Assembly (NCBI GenBank): GCA_021904315.1
Contig: CM038914.1
Span: 22,059,065 to 22,123,064 of the forward strand
Direction: 5' to 3'
Source of the DNA: Sphagnum magellanicum
Taxonomy: Eukaryota > Streptophyta > Sphagnopsida > Sphagnales > Sphagnaceae
Length of the DNA stretch: 64,000 nt
Part shown: positions 31,440 through 43,720 of the stretch, in pieces
How the letters are laid out: each line of letters opens with the position of its first letter
Position numbering within the stretch: position 1 is the stretch's first letter
The notes under the pieces: model-generated
What the model was told of the DNA's origin: nothing
The model's input: only the letters and a program-made list of their open reading frames with translations
The model's database searches: none
Position numbers and translations under genes: made by a program

Positions 31440-34400
31440 CAAGATACTACCTCCCTTCATGTCTATAGGATCAATGGTTCCTTCTTTTTCTAACTTCATA
31501 AAGCATGTTGTAGCTATTCTAGTTTAAAGTTTTTTCTCTATCATTTATAATTTAAGCTGGAAATACATTTAAATGAAATCATGAAATGCTTCCTTATACC
31601 CCTTCATCTTTCTCCTCTAGAGCTCCTCATTAGCCCTATATTTAACAAAAATCTCTTCCAAATCTACAACCAACATATTTTACATTACAGTCCACCAAAT
31701 GTCTATAATTGTAATTGTTGTTTCTAATGTTTTCTACTTTGTCTTGAAGATTGTATATTACATTTTCAGCTCATCATATTCATGCAATTTGTGCTTGAAA
31801 CAATGTCTTCATCCTTTCCATAAGAATTTGCATCTGATTTACATCAAGTTGCGATGCCTTCATTGCCCTTTCAAAAAACTACATTTGTGGCTTAACTATG
31901 TTTCATTCATGCGATTAATAACTATTTATAAGTCCTACTTTAGTTGCAAAGTATGTTGTTCTTGCTCAACCATAATATGGTCTAATATGTTATTATCCCT
32001 AATCAATGTTTAACATTGGGCTACCTTTCAATATGTTATATTTTTCAACATCTCCTAACACTTGTCATCTTGTTGATTCATATTTTGCTGCAACATATAT
32101 ATCTCATTACAATTTAATCTTCTTGAAAGTTGCAATTTGAGATTACTTTTTTGTTGATTTACATTGAAGAAGTCCATATGTACAATTTGTTAATTTTTTG
32201 TTCTTTTATTTCCAACTCTTTTTGCACCTCCTATGTTGTTTACTACTACCTCGACTAATGTATCTCTTGAATTATTGCATGATATTTAGTTGTCAACTAT
32301 AGTTTCTATATTTCCACTTGTTATTGTTGTAGTTTTAATCCTAACATTTCCAACTGGTAAAAACATAATAAAAAAAGCCACCTAAATGAAATTGCATTTT
32401 TATATGTTTGAAAGATCACAAGTGAAGCATAATAGTTTGGATTTTCATAAATTATTTTGGAATATTTTTCATTAATTGTAAATTTTACATGCCCAAAGTT
32501 TGACAATTTTTTTAAAAAAAAATACATGTTCAAAACACTCAACCCTTAAAAGTGGACAATTTTTTAATTTTTTTTCAAACGTTTTTTTTTACCAAATGTG
32601 CACCACTCCTTTTGAAAATTGAAGAGGATTTTAACATTGATGATTAGAAAGGCAAAAGGGCTTGAACTGATGAAAATTGTTTTTATAACCCATTTTAGCA
32701 CATTTGGTTCAATAGTGCTTTTGACCTTGAAAATTATGGATTTTTGAAAATGTGCCTTTAACAAAAGTTGTTCATATTTATGTGATAGAGGGAATGAATG
32801 TATAATATACACAATATAAAAATAATTTGTAGTCAAAATATATTTATATCTAAAATGTGGTGTTAAATGAGATATTTGAAATACAAAATTTGAAGTTTTA
32901 GACCAACACAAAAATGACACATGTCATGTGCAATCCTTGGAAAATGACTTTTATTTTGATGCCCCTAGTTCCTTTGACTGTGTTTTCACCCCAACATCAT
33001 AATGTACATTTGTTGGAACATACTAGAAAATAATTATTTTCTATTTTCTTAATTTTCTGTTATTGTTGTTTTATTTCATAAGTTCATGTTCATGTTGATC
33101 TAAACATAAAAATGATAGTTAAATTTTATATTGTTTTAAAGTTTTTTCTTGTCATTTTTTTCATGTTCTATTTGCTCTAATTTGTGTTAAAAAAAAAAAA
33201 ACTTCATGTTTTGAAATTCTTAAAATCTCTTTATGTACTTCAAGAATAGAAACAAAAGAAAAAGTTTCAAAAAATCTCAAAAAAAAATCCCCTACAAAAT
33301 ATTTGAATTAAGTTATATACATATTCAAATTTCAAATATGTCCAATCTAACCAATATGTAACCAATAAATGTCTGACCAATAAATGATATAACTAATCAG
33401 TAATTTAAGCAACTACTTATCAACAAATTAAAAAAGTAAACATAATTATTTTAACATTACCCCCTTTGTACATTGGATATCATCCTCCCCCCCCCCCCCC
33501 CCCCCCCCAAGAATAAAAAATGTTGAATTAAAAAAAATTACAAAACAAAGTCCTATTGGTTACTACCGAGTTAGTAGCTTCAATAACAATCATTGCTTCT
33601 TTAAGATGAATAGTAACATAAAAAATTAGGATTGGTTGCACTTGAATTTGTGTAGAATCAAATGCTCTAAACATAGATTTTAACTAAACTTTTGAAAGAT
33701 GTGGTTCAATAAAAATCAAGGGTATAAATCCTATAGATTCTACACATATATGTGGTAAAGAAGGTGAGAAATGAGAGTCATGACCCTTAATTAGATTCCC
33801 CCTCATATCAAAGTTGGTGATTGTTGAAACAATTAATCATTTGGTGGTGATGGACTTGGTGATTTGTGATTTGGTTCGTTTTCATTAGTGATCAACAATC
33901 ATGTTGGTGAAAAACCCTAAAATTGCACTAAACAATATACACAAAATTGGAAAAACCCTTGACATATGCATCAATCATATGTCATTACAATTTTTTGTCC
34001 AATTTTTGAGATTAAAGCTACTCCTTGATTTCATCCATACAATATGGCATCATCTCATTTTAGTAACGTCCAACATAAAAGGCTAACACTATTATTGCAA
34101 ACCTTTTGGTGGAATGGAGAGTATGCTTTAAATTTTTTTGTTGTACTCCTACATCCTATTGGTTGTGATAATTAATGGAGTTCGTTGCAATTGCAACACT
34201 TGTTGAAAGCATTGAATTTCAATATCCTTTTGGTTAATGACCAATACAAAATCATTTTGCTACTATTGTAATTCAATACATTGTGTATTGAAATGTTGAA
34301 TTTTGGCATGATGTCTAGTAATCTCAACCTAAGAAAGAGCATACTGCCAATTAATATTTTCCAAATCAATGGTAGTATGTGTCAAATCCTTAGTAAGACG

Positions 34401-35330
34401 TGTTTTGTTGTTGTAATTGCTAATGCACTTCAATCATGGTTCTATATTGAACAATAAAATTAATTTCTAAGGCATCAATTTGCAAACTAAAGTTTTATAA
34501 CTTATGGATATGGTCATGTGCTTTGGCATGGATATCTACAATATGTGCATTAACTAACTTAAACTTTTCCATCTTTTGAGCTTTCACAATTAACTATTCT
34601 TCTAATTAGGTTATTTTTTGAACATCTTCAATACGATCAAAAAATATGGATGTTAATTCATCCATTAATGCCTTAATGGGACCTCCATACTTTGATACAA
34701 TCGTAATGACTTCAAAAAACTTATTGAGCAATCAAGTACACACTTCTCTCATGGAGTTGCATTTGGTGGAACTTGAGAATCTATCCTACAACCTGGCATT
34801 AAGGATGATGCATCACCACATTCCAAAGTAAATTGCCATGCAATTAGTGGTAGAGTAAATGTTGGATGGTCCTTTTGTAGGTATTGGTTCCTCTCCCACA
34901 TGTTCATTTTATTTCAAAACCTCACAAATAACATTTTCAAGTTGTAATATGTGACTTTGAACTCATCATTATAAAGATTATTCCTTTTCCTTTTTCCTTG
35001 TCGAAAACTAGTTGTCAACCTTGCACCTAACTATGATTGCACGTAGATTTAAATCATGTTCATGTTTGGGCAGGTTGTGTAGCATGTGATATTATGGCAT
35101 TCGTTGCATCCTAATACACAAAGATGCCAGTTATTGACTTGGATTCCAATTCAATGACATCTTGGTTTGTAGTACGAGCAAATGAAATGTTAATTCTACC
35201 TTGACGAGTTGGCTAGTCTAAAGATGCACCTATTGGAAATTACTTATGCAATAATACATCCAACACATGTCTCATGTAGAATGTTGCACCTTTCTTAGTA
35301 TAAAGTGTTTTGAATTTGGACATTGGGTAT
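31440..35330 (-). pseudogene. remnant of a Gln-rich coiled-coil coding sequence, stops mostly at presumed Gln sites
   Basis: Read on the minus strand, long stretches have protein-like composition interrupted by TAA or TAG where heptad context suggests Gln. Three pieces are visible: about 35330-34870 (a globular-looking part, with RQGRINISFARTTNQ and DVIELESKSITGIFVY), 34800-34170 (coiled coil, with VKAQKMEKFKLVNAHIVD) and 32345-31440 (coiled coil, with VQKELEIKEQKINKL). About 1.8 kb of AT-rich DNA including a C-run separates the last two. At least a few frameshifts are present. I do not recognise the family; it could be a transposon-borne structural protein or a host coiled-coil gene. Splitting by a later insertion at about 32.4-34.1 kb is an inference. 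Confidence 0.5.
33487..33508. repeat. poly(C)22
   Basis: Uninterrupted C-run between AT-rich flanks, followed by AAGAATAAAAAATG. It resembles the longer run at 1028-1065. Confidence 0.9.
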
Positions 35331-36286
35331 GAACATGATTAAAAGTTAACCTCATACTAGCTACTATGAGATATGCATTTGGGTATTGAATATTCACAAT
35401 GAGACTTGAGACAATGTTGACCAACTATTGAGAAAATGGTCAATTATCAACATGGGTCCAAAGCAATCACTTTTTTTATAAAAAAAATTTGTGGTGGAGT
35501 AAACGTGACAAGCATATCAAAACAAGGGGTGTGTCACACTGTGGCCTTGCCACTTACATTAAAAAGTATCTTAATGCAAAAAAAAGAATTATGGAAACTC
35601 AAATATTTCACCATGCAAAAAAGAATCTTCCAAAGCACCCTTTGCTGGGTGCTTTGTTTAGTAAAGTTGTTACGGTTTCATTAGCCAGATATGTTCTCTA
35701 TTTTTCATAAAATGATATGAATTGGTTTCGGTTCCACATACCAAGATGCACACCCAAATACATACCCCTTGAAACCCTATATATTAGACCAACACTAATA
35801 ATGACCATTTACAATTATTTGCATGTACTTACATAGCAACCACCTATTTTTCTTCTTACCTACTATCTATAGGACTTATTCATAATGAGATATGTTACCA
35901 AGGTGAAACCCCACGAAAACTCAATTGGGGTTCATCCTTAACCGTTGGTTCACTATGCACCCCCCAGCCCCCCCATTCATGCCCATGAGCCCATGCCAAA
36001 AATAGTGACCAACATGGATAAGATTAGAAATTTTAAGCAGCCAATGAGCTATCAGCCACAGTTTTGTTCCTGGGGTCATGGGCAAATCAATGAGACTCAT
36101 CACCAACTTTGAAGGTAGTCTGAGTCAGGATAGGCTACATGTCTGTGTAATTGCGGTGGATTGTTAGATTACAAGAGCTAGGGTCTGTGGGAACTCGCGT
36201 CATTGCTGTGGGTTTTCTGGATCCTCCTTTTTGGTTACAAGGCTTTTAAAAAATTCATTATTTTAAATTTTCAATGATTTTTTTGT
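35331..36286. other. intergenic; GC-richer patch at 35.9-36.24 kb
   Basis: The patch 35930-36240 is richer in G and C and ends CTCCTTTTTGGTTACAA, close to the right end of the element A LTR (TTCTTTTTGGTTACAA). The rest of the patch does not resemble that LTR, so I only note a possible distant LTR fragment. No gene is visible. Confidence 0.35.
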
Positions 36287-37070
36287 TCAAAACTCAATAT
36301 CTCATACAACTTAGGTCTAAAAATTACAAAACCATTTGCATTGAATCCTACTTATTGAAGTATTTATACTAACACCAAGAGTTTACCCCAACTTTTAAAC
36401 TTAAGTCTAAATTTCAGCTTTCATTCTCACTAAAAATTGAGATTTCATTTGTTAATAAATTTCTAATGATAAACATAATTGATTCAAAATTCAATATCAA
36501 GCTTTCATCCTAGGTCTAAACAATACAAAATCACTTCCATTAAATCCTACTCATTGAAATATTTCCAAAAGCACAAAGAACTTACCCCAAATTCTTTAGT
36601 TGAAGCATGAAATTATAATTTCATTTTCATTAAAAATGATTTCATTTGTTACTAAATTTTCACATATAGAAATGACTCAAAATCCAATATCTTTTACACC
36701 TTAGGCTTAAAAATCATGAAACCACCACCATTTGATTTTAGTCACTAACGACTTTATAATACCAAGAGTACACTCAAACATCTTCAACTTAAGTCTGATT
36801 TCTAATTCATTTGTATTAAAAAAATGAATTTTCCATTTGCTACTGAATTTCCAAAGACAAAAATTATTCAGATCTAGTTTATCCTATTAATCATTGATGG
36901 ATTTCCAACAATATCAAGAACATGCCCCAATTGCCTCAAACTTTTGGTTTCGATTTCATTGAATTTTCAATAATAAATTTAATATTCAGTACCTTTTGCA
37001 CCATGGGTCCAAAAACTTAGTGCACCCCTATTCATTGAGAATCCAATGGTACCAAAAATGCAATAGAAGG
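36287..37070 (-). repeat. tandem repeat of about 195 bp, roughly four copies
   Basis: Units begin near 36287, 36484, 36677 and 36868, each opening with TCAAAA-TCAATAT words and sharing CCTAGGTCTAAA, TTGAATCCTAC and AAGAGTTTACCCCAA-like words. The right end (about 36990-37070) contains TTAGTGCACCCCTATTCATTGAG, whose reverse complement recurs at about 39765 and 40203. The array is therefore related, inverted, to the repeat at 39.6-40.5 kb. Confidence 0.6.
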
Positions 37071-37530
37071 TGTGTTGGTTTGGGAGATTTTGAAGTGACA
37101 ATTTTTTTTAACTACTTTATTTAATAATAGGATTATTATAAACAACAATTAAAAGCATGAAAATTACATTATATTTTCATTTTTAATTAACTAATATTCA
37201 AGAATTCAATTTTTAAAAAAAATTTAATGTCACCACATCATCAAAAGTAGCATTATAATCACAAGGTGTCATATTTTGATGACATATTTAAATCACATTA
37301 ATCCTAGTAGTCAAATCAAACAATTTCATGTTAATGTCCTATGTGTCATGTGCATAGTATGATATTTGATTTGATTGTCAAAAGGTTATTTCAAAAAACT
37401 CACATATTTTATGGGTGTATAGGATTTTAAATATTAGGCCTAACTTTGTTATTTTTTCTACATTTTACAAAAATTAATTTTGGCAAACTCACTTAAAACA
37501 ACCAACACAATGTCAAACTTGCAAAATAAG
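37071..37530. other. AT-rich intergenic, nothing recognised
   Basis: Simple AT-rich DNA between the tandem repeat and the LINE tail; no frame or motif stands out. Confidence 0.5.
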
Positions 37531-37842
37531 GGCTTATGAAGATCACAATGCACATCCAAATATGGAGCCCTTCTCAAGGTTGATAGGGCTGATTCCTCTC
37601 TCCCTCCCAAAACCCTCATATGGTTGTTTGATGCAAGTTAAATGGTCCATTTCCCTTGGGACCCAAAGGAGTTGAATTGGAAAGGGAAGCCCCTCATCGG
37701 TGACGCCCATTTCTTTGCATACATAGCCAAGAGAGGCTACATTACTAATGTGAGTAGAAAACCATCCTCCTTTTTCTTTATGACATGTTTCCAATAGTTC
37801 AATCTCTTTTCCACCACCCCTTAATAGATCATCTATAAATTG

Positions 37843-38385
37843 TGGCACAACTCCAAACCTCAAAAAGTAGCCATTTTAGTTTGGTTGATCCTTAACCACA
37901 ATCCCCTTGTGGGATATTGGTTGGCCTACATGGGATTACTTTCAAGTTACAAAGTTTGTGATAATGACACCATTGAAATGCCACAACATTACACATTGGA
38001 TTGTCCCAAAGCTATAATTGTTTAGGACATCTTTCTTTAGATCTAGCACAAGTGGGACATCCTCACTCTTGGACTTTTATGTGACATAGTAGCCCCTAGA
38101 AAGCAAGATGATTTAGATATTCACAAACTTCATAGAGGAGAATTTTCTTATAATAAATAATTGTTGGACATTCTTCATTGTTGTATTATGTACTTTTTAT
38201 GGGTTGAGAGATGCCATAAGCATTTTGATGATGGATACTTTACTAGTAGGATTCTTCACTAGGCTTGGACCTCTATTGTTGAGGCCAACATGGCCACTTG
38301 ATATGATATCAACATTCATAGGAGCACTAAAGAGGCTAGCTTCCAAGCTAACATAAACACTTCTATGTCAATTGTCACTCTTGTT
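37843..38385 (+). pseudogene. 3' end of a plant LINE (ORF2 tail with zf-RVT-like region)
   Basis: The + strand frame reads KVAILVWLILNHN, a short Cys/His-bearing segment (YKVCDND ... QHYTLDCPKA) typical of the zinc-binding region after LINE reverse transcriptases, and further on YFLWVERCHKHFDD. Several stops interrupt it. No RT core precedes it, as usual for 5'-truncated LINEs. Related tails lie at 46.99-47.50 kb (minus) and a more upstream part at 53.64-54.72 kb (plus). Confidence 0.68.
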
Positions 38386-38925
38386 AATAAAATTTAGAGA
38401 TTTACAATACTCAAAGATTTTCATGGAGTTGTTGAAACATTCAATTCCCTATGTAGTGTGCAATATATATATTTTTTGGAACAATTTTTTTCCTTAATCC
38501 AAAAAATGGATTTTTTGGGATTTTTCCCTTTTTTAGTGTGAATTCAACTAATTTTGCTAGATTTTTTGGGAAAAATTGCCAATTTTTTAATATCAAGAAA
38601 TTGAAAATAAAAACCTTTGTTATTTTTGCTACAAATGTGTGACAACAATCATGCCACACAAAACTAATGTTGTGAAATTCAAGAATCATATCCAAAGATA
38701 ATTTTTTGGAGATAAAACACTATTCAAAAGGCTTCTTCAAATTCATGAAAAAGGCCTACTATGTCCTAGAGCTTGACTAATCATCGTCATCCATGTGCAT
38801 TTGATTGGTGCACCTTGTAATTCTACTACCCATGCTTATGGGAAACCCATGTCAAGCTCCAAATTTCTGTCCACTAGTGAATCATCATGAAGATCCTCTT
38901 TGACATGACTTGTGTCCAATTTTTG
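38386..38925. other. intergenic after the LINE tail
   Basis: Possibly 3' untranslated sequence of the LINE at first, then AT-rich DNA. Nothing else recognised. Confidence 0.4.
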
Positions 38926-39620
38926 TATTTCAAAATTTCCTTAAATTTTATTTTCAAATTAAAGTATAATATTTATATGCACAAAACAATTTCATCATAC
39001 ATAACCAATGAACCATTCATGTACCTTAATAATTAATGAAATTTTATTGTAATTTTAAAAATATATTAAGACATCATAAGTATAAAAAATGAATAAACAT
39101 TAAAGTTCCACAAAATTATTAATTATGTATAATTACTTCATTTGTTGTATATTAATATTGGATTTACAAATAAATAATAAATTAGATATATTGAACATAC
39201 ATTATTACAAACTCATATTTCAGAATTTCCTTAATTTTTTTTATTTTGAAATTAATTTTAAATATTTATATACACAAAAAATATTTGCATCATACATAAC
39301 CATTCATTCACACAAATAAAATTTACATGTAGTTTAATGTTTAATGAAATTTATTACAATTTAAAGCAAGTATTCGGATATTATGTGTATCAAAATGAAT
39401 AAACATTAAAGTTCCACAAAATTATTAATTATGTATCATTATTTGATATGTTGTAAACTAGAATTCAACTTACATATAAATAATATTTAAGTGTATTAAA
39501 CATGCACATTATTACAAACTTATATTTCAGAATTTCCTTAAATTTTACTTTAAAATCTAATTTTACTATTTATATGCACAAAAAATTATTTGCATCATAC
39601 ATAACCATTCATTTGATACC
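38926..39620. repeat. tandem repeat of about 300 bp (two full copies and a part)
   Basis: Copies begin near 38926, 39216 and 39523 with TATTTCA(A/G)AATTTCCTTAA. They share TTTATATGCACAAAA, CATCATACATAACCA and AATAAACATTAAAGTTCCAC. Spacing is 290 and 307 bp. A further partial copy lies at 40548-40860. Confidence 0.72.
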
Positions 39621-39639
39621 AAAAAAAAAAACACATGTT

Positions 39640-40547
39640 ATTTAATCTACTTATGAAGGTAGATAGTTTGTTTTGTTTTGTTTTGTTTTGTTTTATCACA
39701 TTGAAATTTCCCAAGCCAAATTGCTTCATGCAACGCTATTGATATCTTTGAAAACCTAACATTGAGTAGGGGTGCACTAACTTGGGCTGAGAATTTTTGG
39801 AGCTACAATGTGAAGGTTATTGATTATTAAACCATTTTCTTAGTAAACATTTATAAAATCATAAATAAAATTGTATTCAAATCCAAACGTGTATTTGGTG
39901 TTGTTGGAAAAAAAATGTTGAGTCAAATTTAATGAAGTTTATTTCATTATTTTCTTACTTAAACTATGGAAGCTATTGAATTTTGAATGAATTTTGTTGT
40001 TGAAAATTCAAACAAATTATTAAAAATTGGGTTTAATTATAAGGGAAAATGAGTTGAATGTGTTCACATTTAGGGCCAACAACATATGTTATGTTATCTA
40101 TCCATGAAGGAAGGTAGTTTGTTTTGTTTTGTCATAATGATATCTCCTAAACCATAATGTTTAAAGTTATGTTATAGGACTTATCACCAAAAAACAAATC
40201 TCAATGAGTAGGGGTGCACCAACTTGGTTAAAAAAATTTGGACTTATGGTGTGGACTCTATTGATTATTGAACCATTTTTTCATTGATTTTATATTAAAA
40301 AAACCCAAGATTCAAAACTATATTGGAATATAAAGGCGTTCTTGGTATTATTGGAAAGCCCTCACCAAGTTTGATTTAATAACATTGTTTCCATCATTTT
40401 GAGACTTAAAATGTTAACAATATTATTGAAGTACTAATGGGTATTGTTGTTGGAAATTCAAACAAATTGCAAAAAGGGCTTTGGAAGGAAAATTCAATTG
40501 AATTCATTCAAACTTGGGCCAATGACATAGGGTACATTAGTGTTTAA
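39640..40547 (+). repeat. duplicated segment with GAGTAGGGGTGCAC motif
   Basis: Two related stretches (about 39640-39960 and 40080-40400) share TAGTTTGTTTTGTTTTG, GAGTAGGGGTGCAC, AACTTGG and ATTGATTATT(A/G)AACCATTTT. The first contains a (TTTTG)n run at about 39670-39695. Inverted relatives occur at 36.3-37.07 kb. Confidence 0.6.
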
Positions 40548-40860
40548 TGAGTTTTTATCATAATTTTAAACAAATATTAAGATTTCATGTGTACAAAAAT
40601 GAATAAACATTAAAGCTGCACAATATTATTAATTATGCATTAGTACTTGATATTTTGTAATGATCTACATAAAATTAATAAATTACATGTGTATTGAACA
40701 TAAACATTATTACTAACATTTTTTTTGGATTTTTCTTAAACTTTATTTTGAAATTAAAGTTTAATATTTATATGCACAAAAAAAAACCATCCATTTATAC
40801 AAATAAAATTTACATGTAAGTTAATGTTATCATAATTTTAAATAAATATTAAAATTAAAG
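40548..40860. repeat. partial copy of the 300-bp tandem repeat
   Basis: Shares AATAAACATTAAAG, TATTATTAATTATG and TTTATATGCACAAAA with the units at 38.93-39.62 kb, so the array was split by the GAGTAGGGG repeat. Confidence 0.6.
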
Positions 40861-41799
40861 TTGCCTACAAATTGTTTAACCTAGTTGAAAGAGATAGTTG
40901 TAACAAAATTGCAAACAAAATGACATTTCATCCATCCTCTAGTACAATTTATCATCCATATATGTGTGCTGATGGTGTCACCAAAATAGTTGAACATTAG
41001 TCAATGTCTTGATTGTGTGCCAACTAAAGAACCTCAAATGTCAAGAATATTTTGAAAATGGCCCTTTAGTTTAAACATGTTTCATGTTGTTTACCAACAT
41101 ACTTGGGCATTCAACTTAGAAACATTGTTGATGCCAGGAATATTTGGCAAATGACGCCTAGTTGAAAAAAAATTTCAACTATATACCAATATAGTAGACA
41201 AGTTGACTTAATTGGTAATTGCCATAATTTTATTTTTAAATTAAAAAAATCCTAGTTGAAACATAATTGCAAATGTCATGTAGTTGAAAACTTTTGGTTA
41301 AAAAGGGGGTTTTTTACTAATGCACATTTCATTCATCTCTTTAGTGATCCTTTCTCCATTCATTTGCCAACCAAACTTTGGAAGGCATCAAAGTTTGACA
41401 AGCTCCTTTCCACGAATGTAAATCGTATGTCCTCTCAAAATGTACCCTCTCTTTTACTAAACAACCTCATCTTTTTCTAGATTCTTGTAATTTGAAAAGG
41501 AGGACATGGGGTAAGGGATTCCAATGGAGATCTTGGGGGGAAATGAAGAAAGACCTTCTTTTTATCATGTTTTGGAAATTCATAGAAAGGGAAATAGAAA
41601 GGTCTTACTATCCATGGTAAACCAAAGCTCTTAACTATAGCCATGAAAATGACTAATGGGGGAGGGGTAAAAAGCTTGACTGGATTAGGAAAAAAGGAAT
41701 CACCTAATCTACCATCTCAAAGAGGGGGGAAACACGAAGGAATGCATCATCTTAGACTTTGGAAGGTCAAGAACACAAGCATTCCCCTCCCCTGTTGTG
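40861..41799. other. AT-rich intergenic, weakly coding-like near 41.5-41.75 kb
   Basis: No firm feature. The + strand at 41500-41750 is purine-rich and may be the upstream part of the LINE ORF1-like relic that follows, but no motif is clear. Confidence 0.35.
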
Positions 41800-42095
41800 A
41801 ACTCCAATGACACATGAATCTGGTGTGTCTCCCATTCAAAGAAATGCTCAAGATTCATCACCAATTGACATGTATTTGGAGTTCAAAGTCGACTTTTCAT
41901 AAGCTTGGGCTACCAATGTCAAAAGCATGGCCATCAAACACACCAAAATGAAGGTAATTGGTAGAACACTTGGGAGTTATAAACCTTCACACAAATTCAT
42001 TTTAAATTGCCTAAAATTGCATTTTCATGTCTCATTTGATTTAATCAAGCTCCTCACCTAAGGCTTTTGTTAGGTGGTGAAATTGCGGCTCGTAA
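41800..42095 (+). pseudogene. LINE ORF1-like fragment
   Basis: The + strand reads a basic stretch followed by GRTLGSYKPSHKFILNCLKL, which resembles the start of the RNA-binding (DUF4283-type) domain of plant LINE ORF1 proteins. A stop follows within about 20 codons. It lies downstream of, and in the same orientation as, the ORF2 tail at 37.8 kb, so the two come from different copies or a rearranged one. Confidence 0.4.
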
Positions 42096-42758
42096 TCATT
42101 ATTGTCCTCCATGAGGTAGGACTAGGGGCTAAGGCTAACACCTTGTTATTCCACAAACAAAAGACTACCCTCATTGACTTACTTTACTACAACTACTCAA
42201 GTAGTAAATAAGATGTCATACAAGTGGAAATAGGGAAAGTAAAGGTTTGTTGTTTAAAACTAAACCTACATTCATATCAATTTTCTAATCTAGGGAGTAA
42301 AGGGTAGAATGTAAAGAGGGTAGGGTGAGAAAAAGGGACAACTTGAGAGTAGTTACTTTCCCTAGGTTTATAATACCTTCAACATCCCCGAATACTGCTT
42401 AGGGGGTCTGCAAACCCTTTTAACATTGTTGTCCCTCCCTTCCCCATGCCTATAAGTTCTCTAGTGGCTCAGCTTGCCACTTACAACCCTCAAAGTCCCT
42501 CCTTTACACTTTATTGTATACAACCAATTGTCATCCCTTTATAGTTCATGCCTATTGCCTATTGTAATGCCTTATAGCCTAGAGGAGGTAATTCGCTAGT
42601 CTATTACCTTTGATTTCCACCACCACGGACTGGCTGCTACCTTTTTGTGGCAGCCAGTAGCTTAGGGCTCCAAAGACTACCTAGTGGTCAGCCCTTTATT
42701 ATTTGTCCTAGAAGAAATGCAAAGATAGTAGTTTAATGAAGCTTCCTACTTTTATCAT
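42096..42758. other. intergenic, with one GC-rich hairpin
   Basis: No gene recognised. The only local structure that stands out is the stem at 42629-42658. Confidence 0.4.
42629..42658. repeat. perfect 9-bp inverted repeat with 12-nt loop
   Basis: ACTGGCTGC and GCAGCCAGT flank TACCTTTTTGTG. The stem is GC-rich within AT-rich DNA. There is no T-run after it and no neighbouring gene to give it a role. Confidence 0.8.
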
Positions 42759-43720
42759 TTAAACGATTCCACCTTCCACACTTAATTGAACATTAGTGCA
42801 ACATAAAAAATTTGAATCCTTCAACCATCTTTTATTAAAATCACATACAAAGTACATATTTCTTTCTCCATTCCTCTCCTCCACTCTCCAAGTGAAAGTC
42901 CTACATCTCCCAAAAATTTCAAATGAATTCCAAATCCCCCCAAACTTTCTCTTAGTCACCCTTCCCCACATACTACACAAGGCCACAATCCCCCTAACCC
43001 TACCATCATGCCCCATCTAAAATCATATTCAAATTCAAACCATTTCTTCATTTTCCAAAAGGGTTTCATTTTTTGGGGGTGGAGGATCATTACTAACTTC
43101 CCCCTCATCATTTGCCTTAGCTTTGCCCTTCTTTTTGGCTCTACCCTCTTGCTCTTGCGTGGGTGTTGTGTCACCTATCAACATCTCTTTCATGAAAGTC
43201 ATCTCCCTCTACAACTAGTTTGATCTTTTCATGGTCGTTGTGATGGCGTCCTCCTTCATCTCCTTGCCACTCTTATGTCTACCTCTTGTTGCAACCACTT
43301 TCTTTCTTGCATGCTGCTCTCTCTTGAGGCACCTACTCTCCTTTGTTAATTTTATTGTTATTCTTCCCCTTGCTAGTTGAATTTCTCTCAAGAACTAACC
43401 TAATTTTTCTCTTTTCCAAAAATTACCTCCTACCTTCTTCTCAATTTTTTTCACCTCCCTTATTAGTTGCACTCTGATTTCTTTTTACAACACTAAGGGC
43501 AACTTCTCCTCCTCTTTCCACCACACTAAAGTTTGATTTTTGCCACTCACTTCAGAGGTTTTCCCCCTAATTTCTCTCTTGCTCCTTCTAAGCTCCTTTC
43601 CTTTCCTTCTTAAGCTCTCAAAACAACAAAAAACGACAATGATGAAAAGTTTTTCCCAATTTTCTCTTAAAGTGAAGGGATACACCCCTTTTTCTTCCCA
43701 CTTGCAACTTTTCATTATCC
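42759..43720 (-). pseudogene. charged, coding-like remnant, family not recognised
   Basis: The minus strand is purine-rich and reads several adjoining frames rich in Lys, Arg and Glu. The clearest runs from about 43200 to 43040 (MTFMKEMLIGDTTPTQEQEG, then KKKGKAK and a PPPPK segment). A separate frame (43016-42759) contains several Cys and Trp. Stops lie between them. The composition suggests a hydrophilic linker such as those in gag proteins, but no zinc knuckle is visible. Confidence 0.3.

Noticed and set aside
35930..36240. Possible solo LTR related to element A
   Set aside because: Only the last 15 or so bases (CTTTTTGGTTACAA) agree. The rest does not align by eye, and no start or target duplication is visible.
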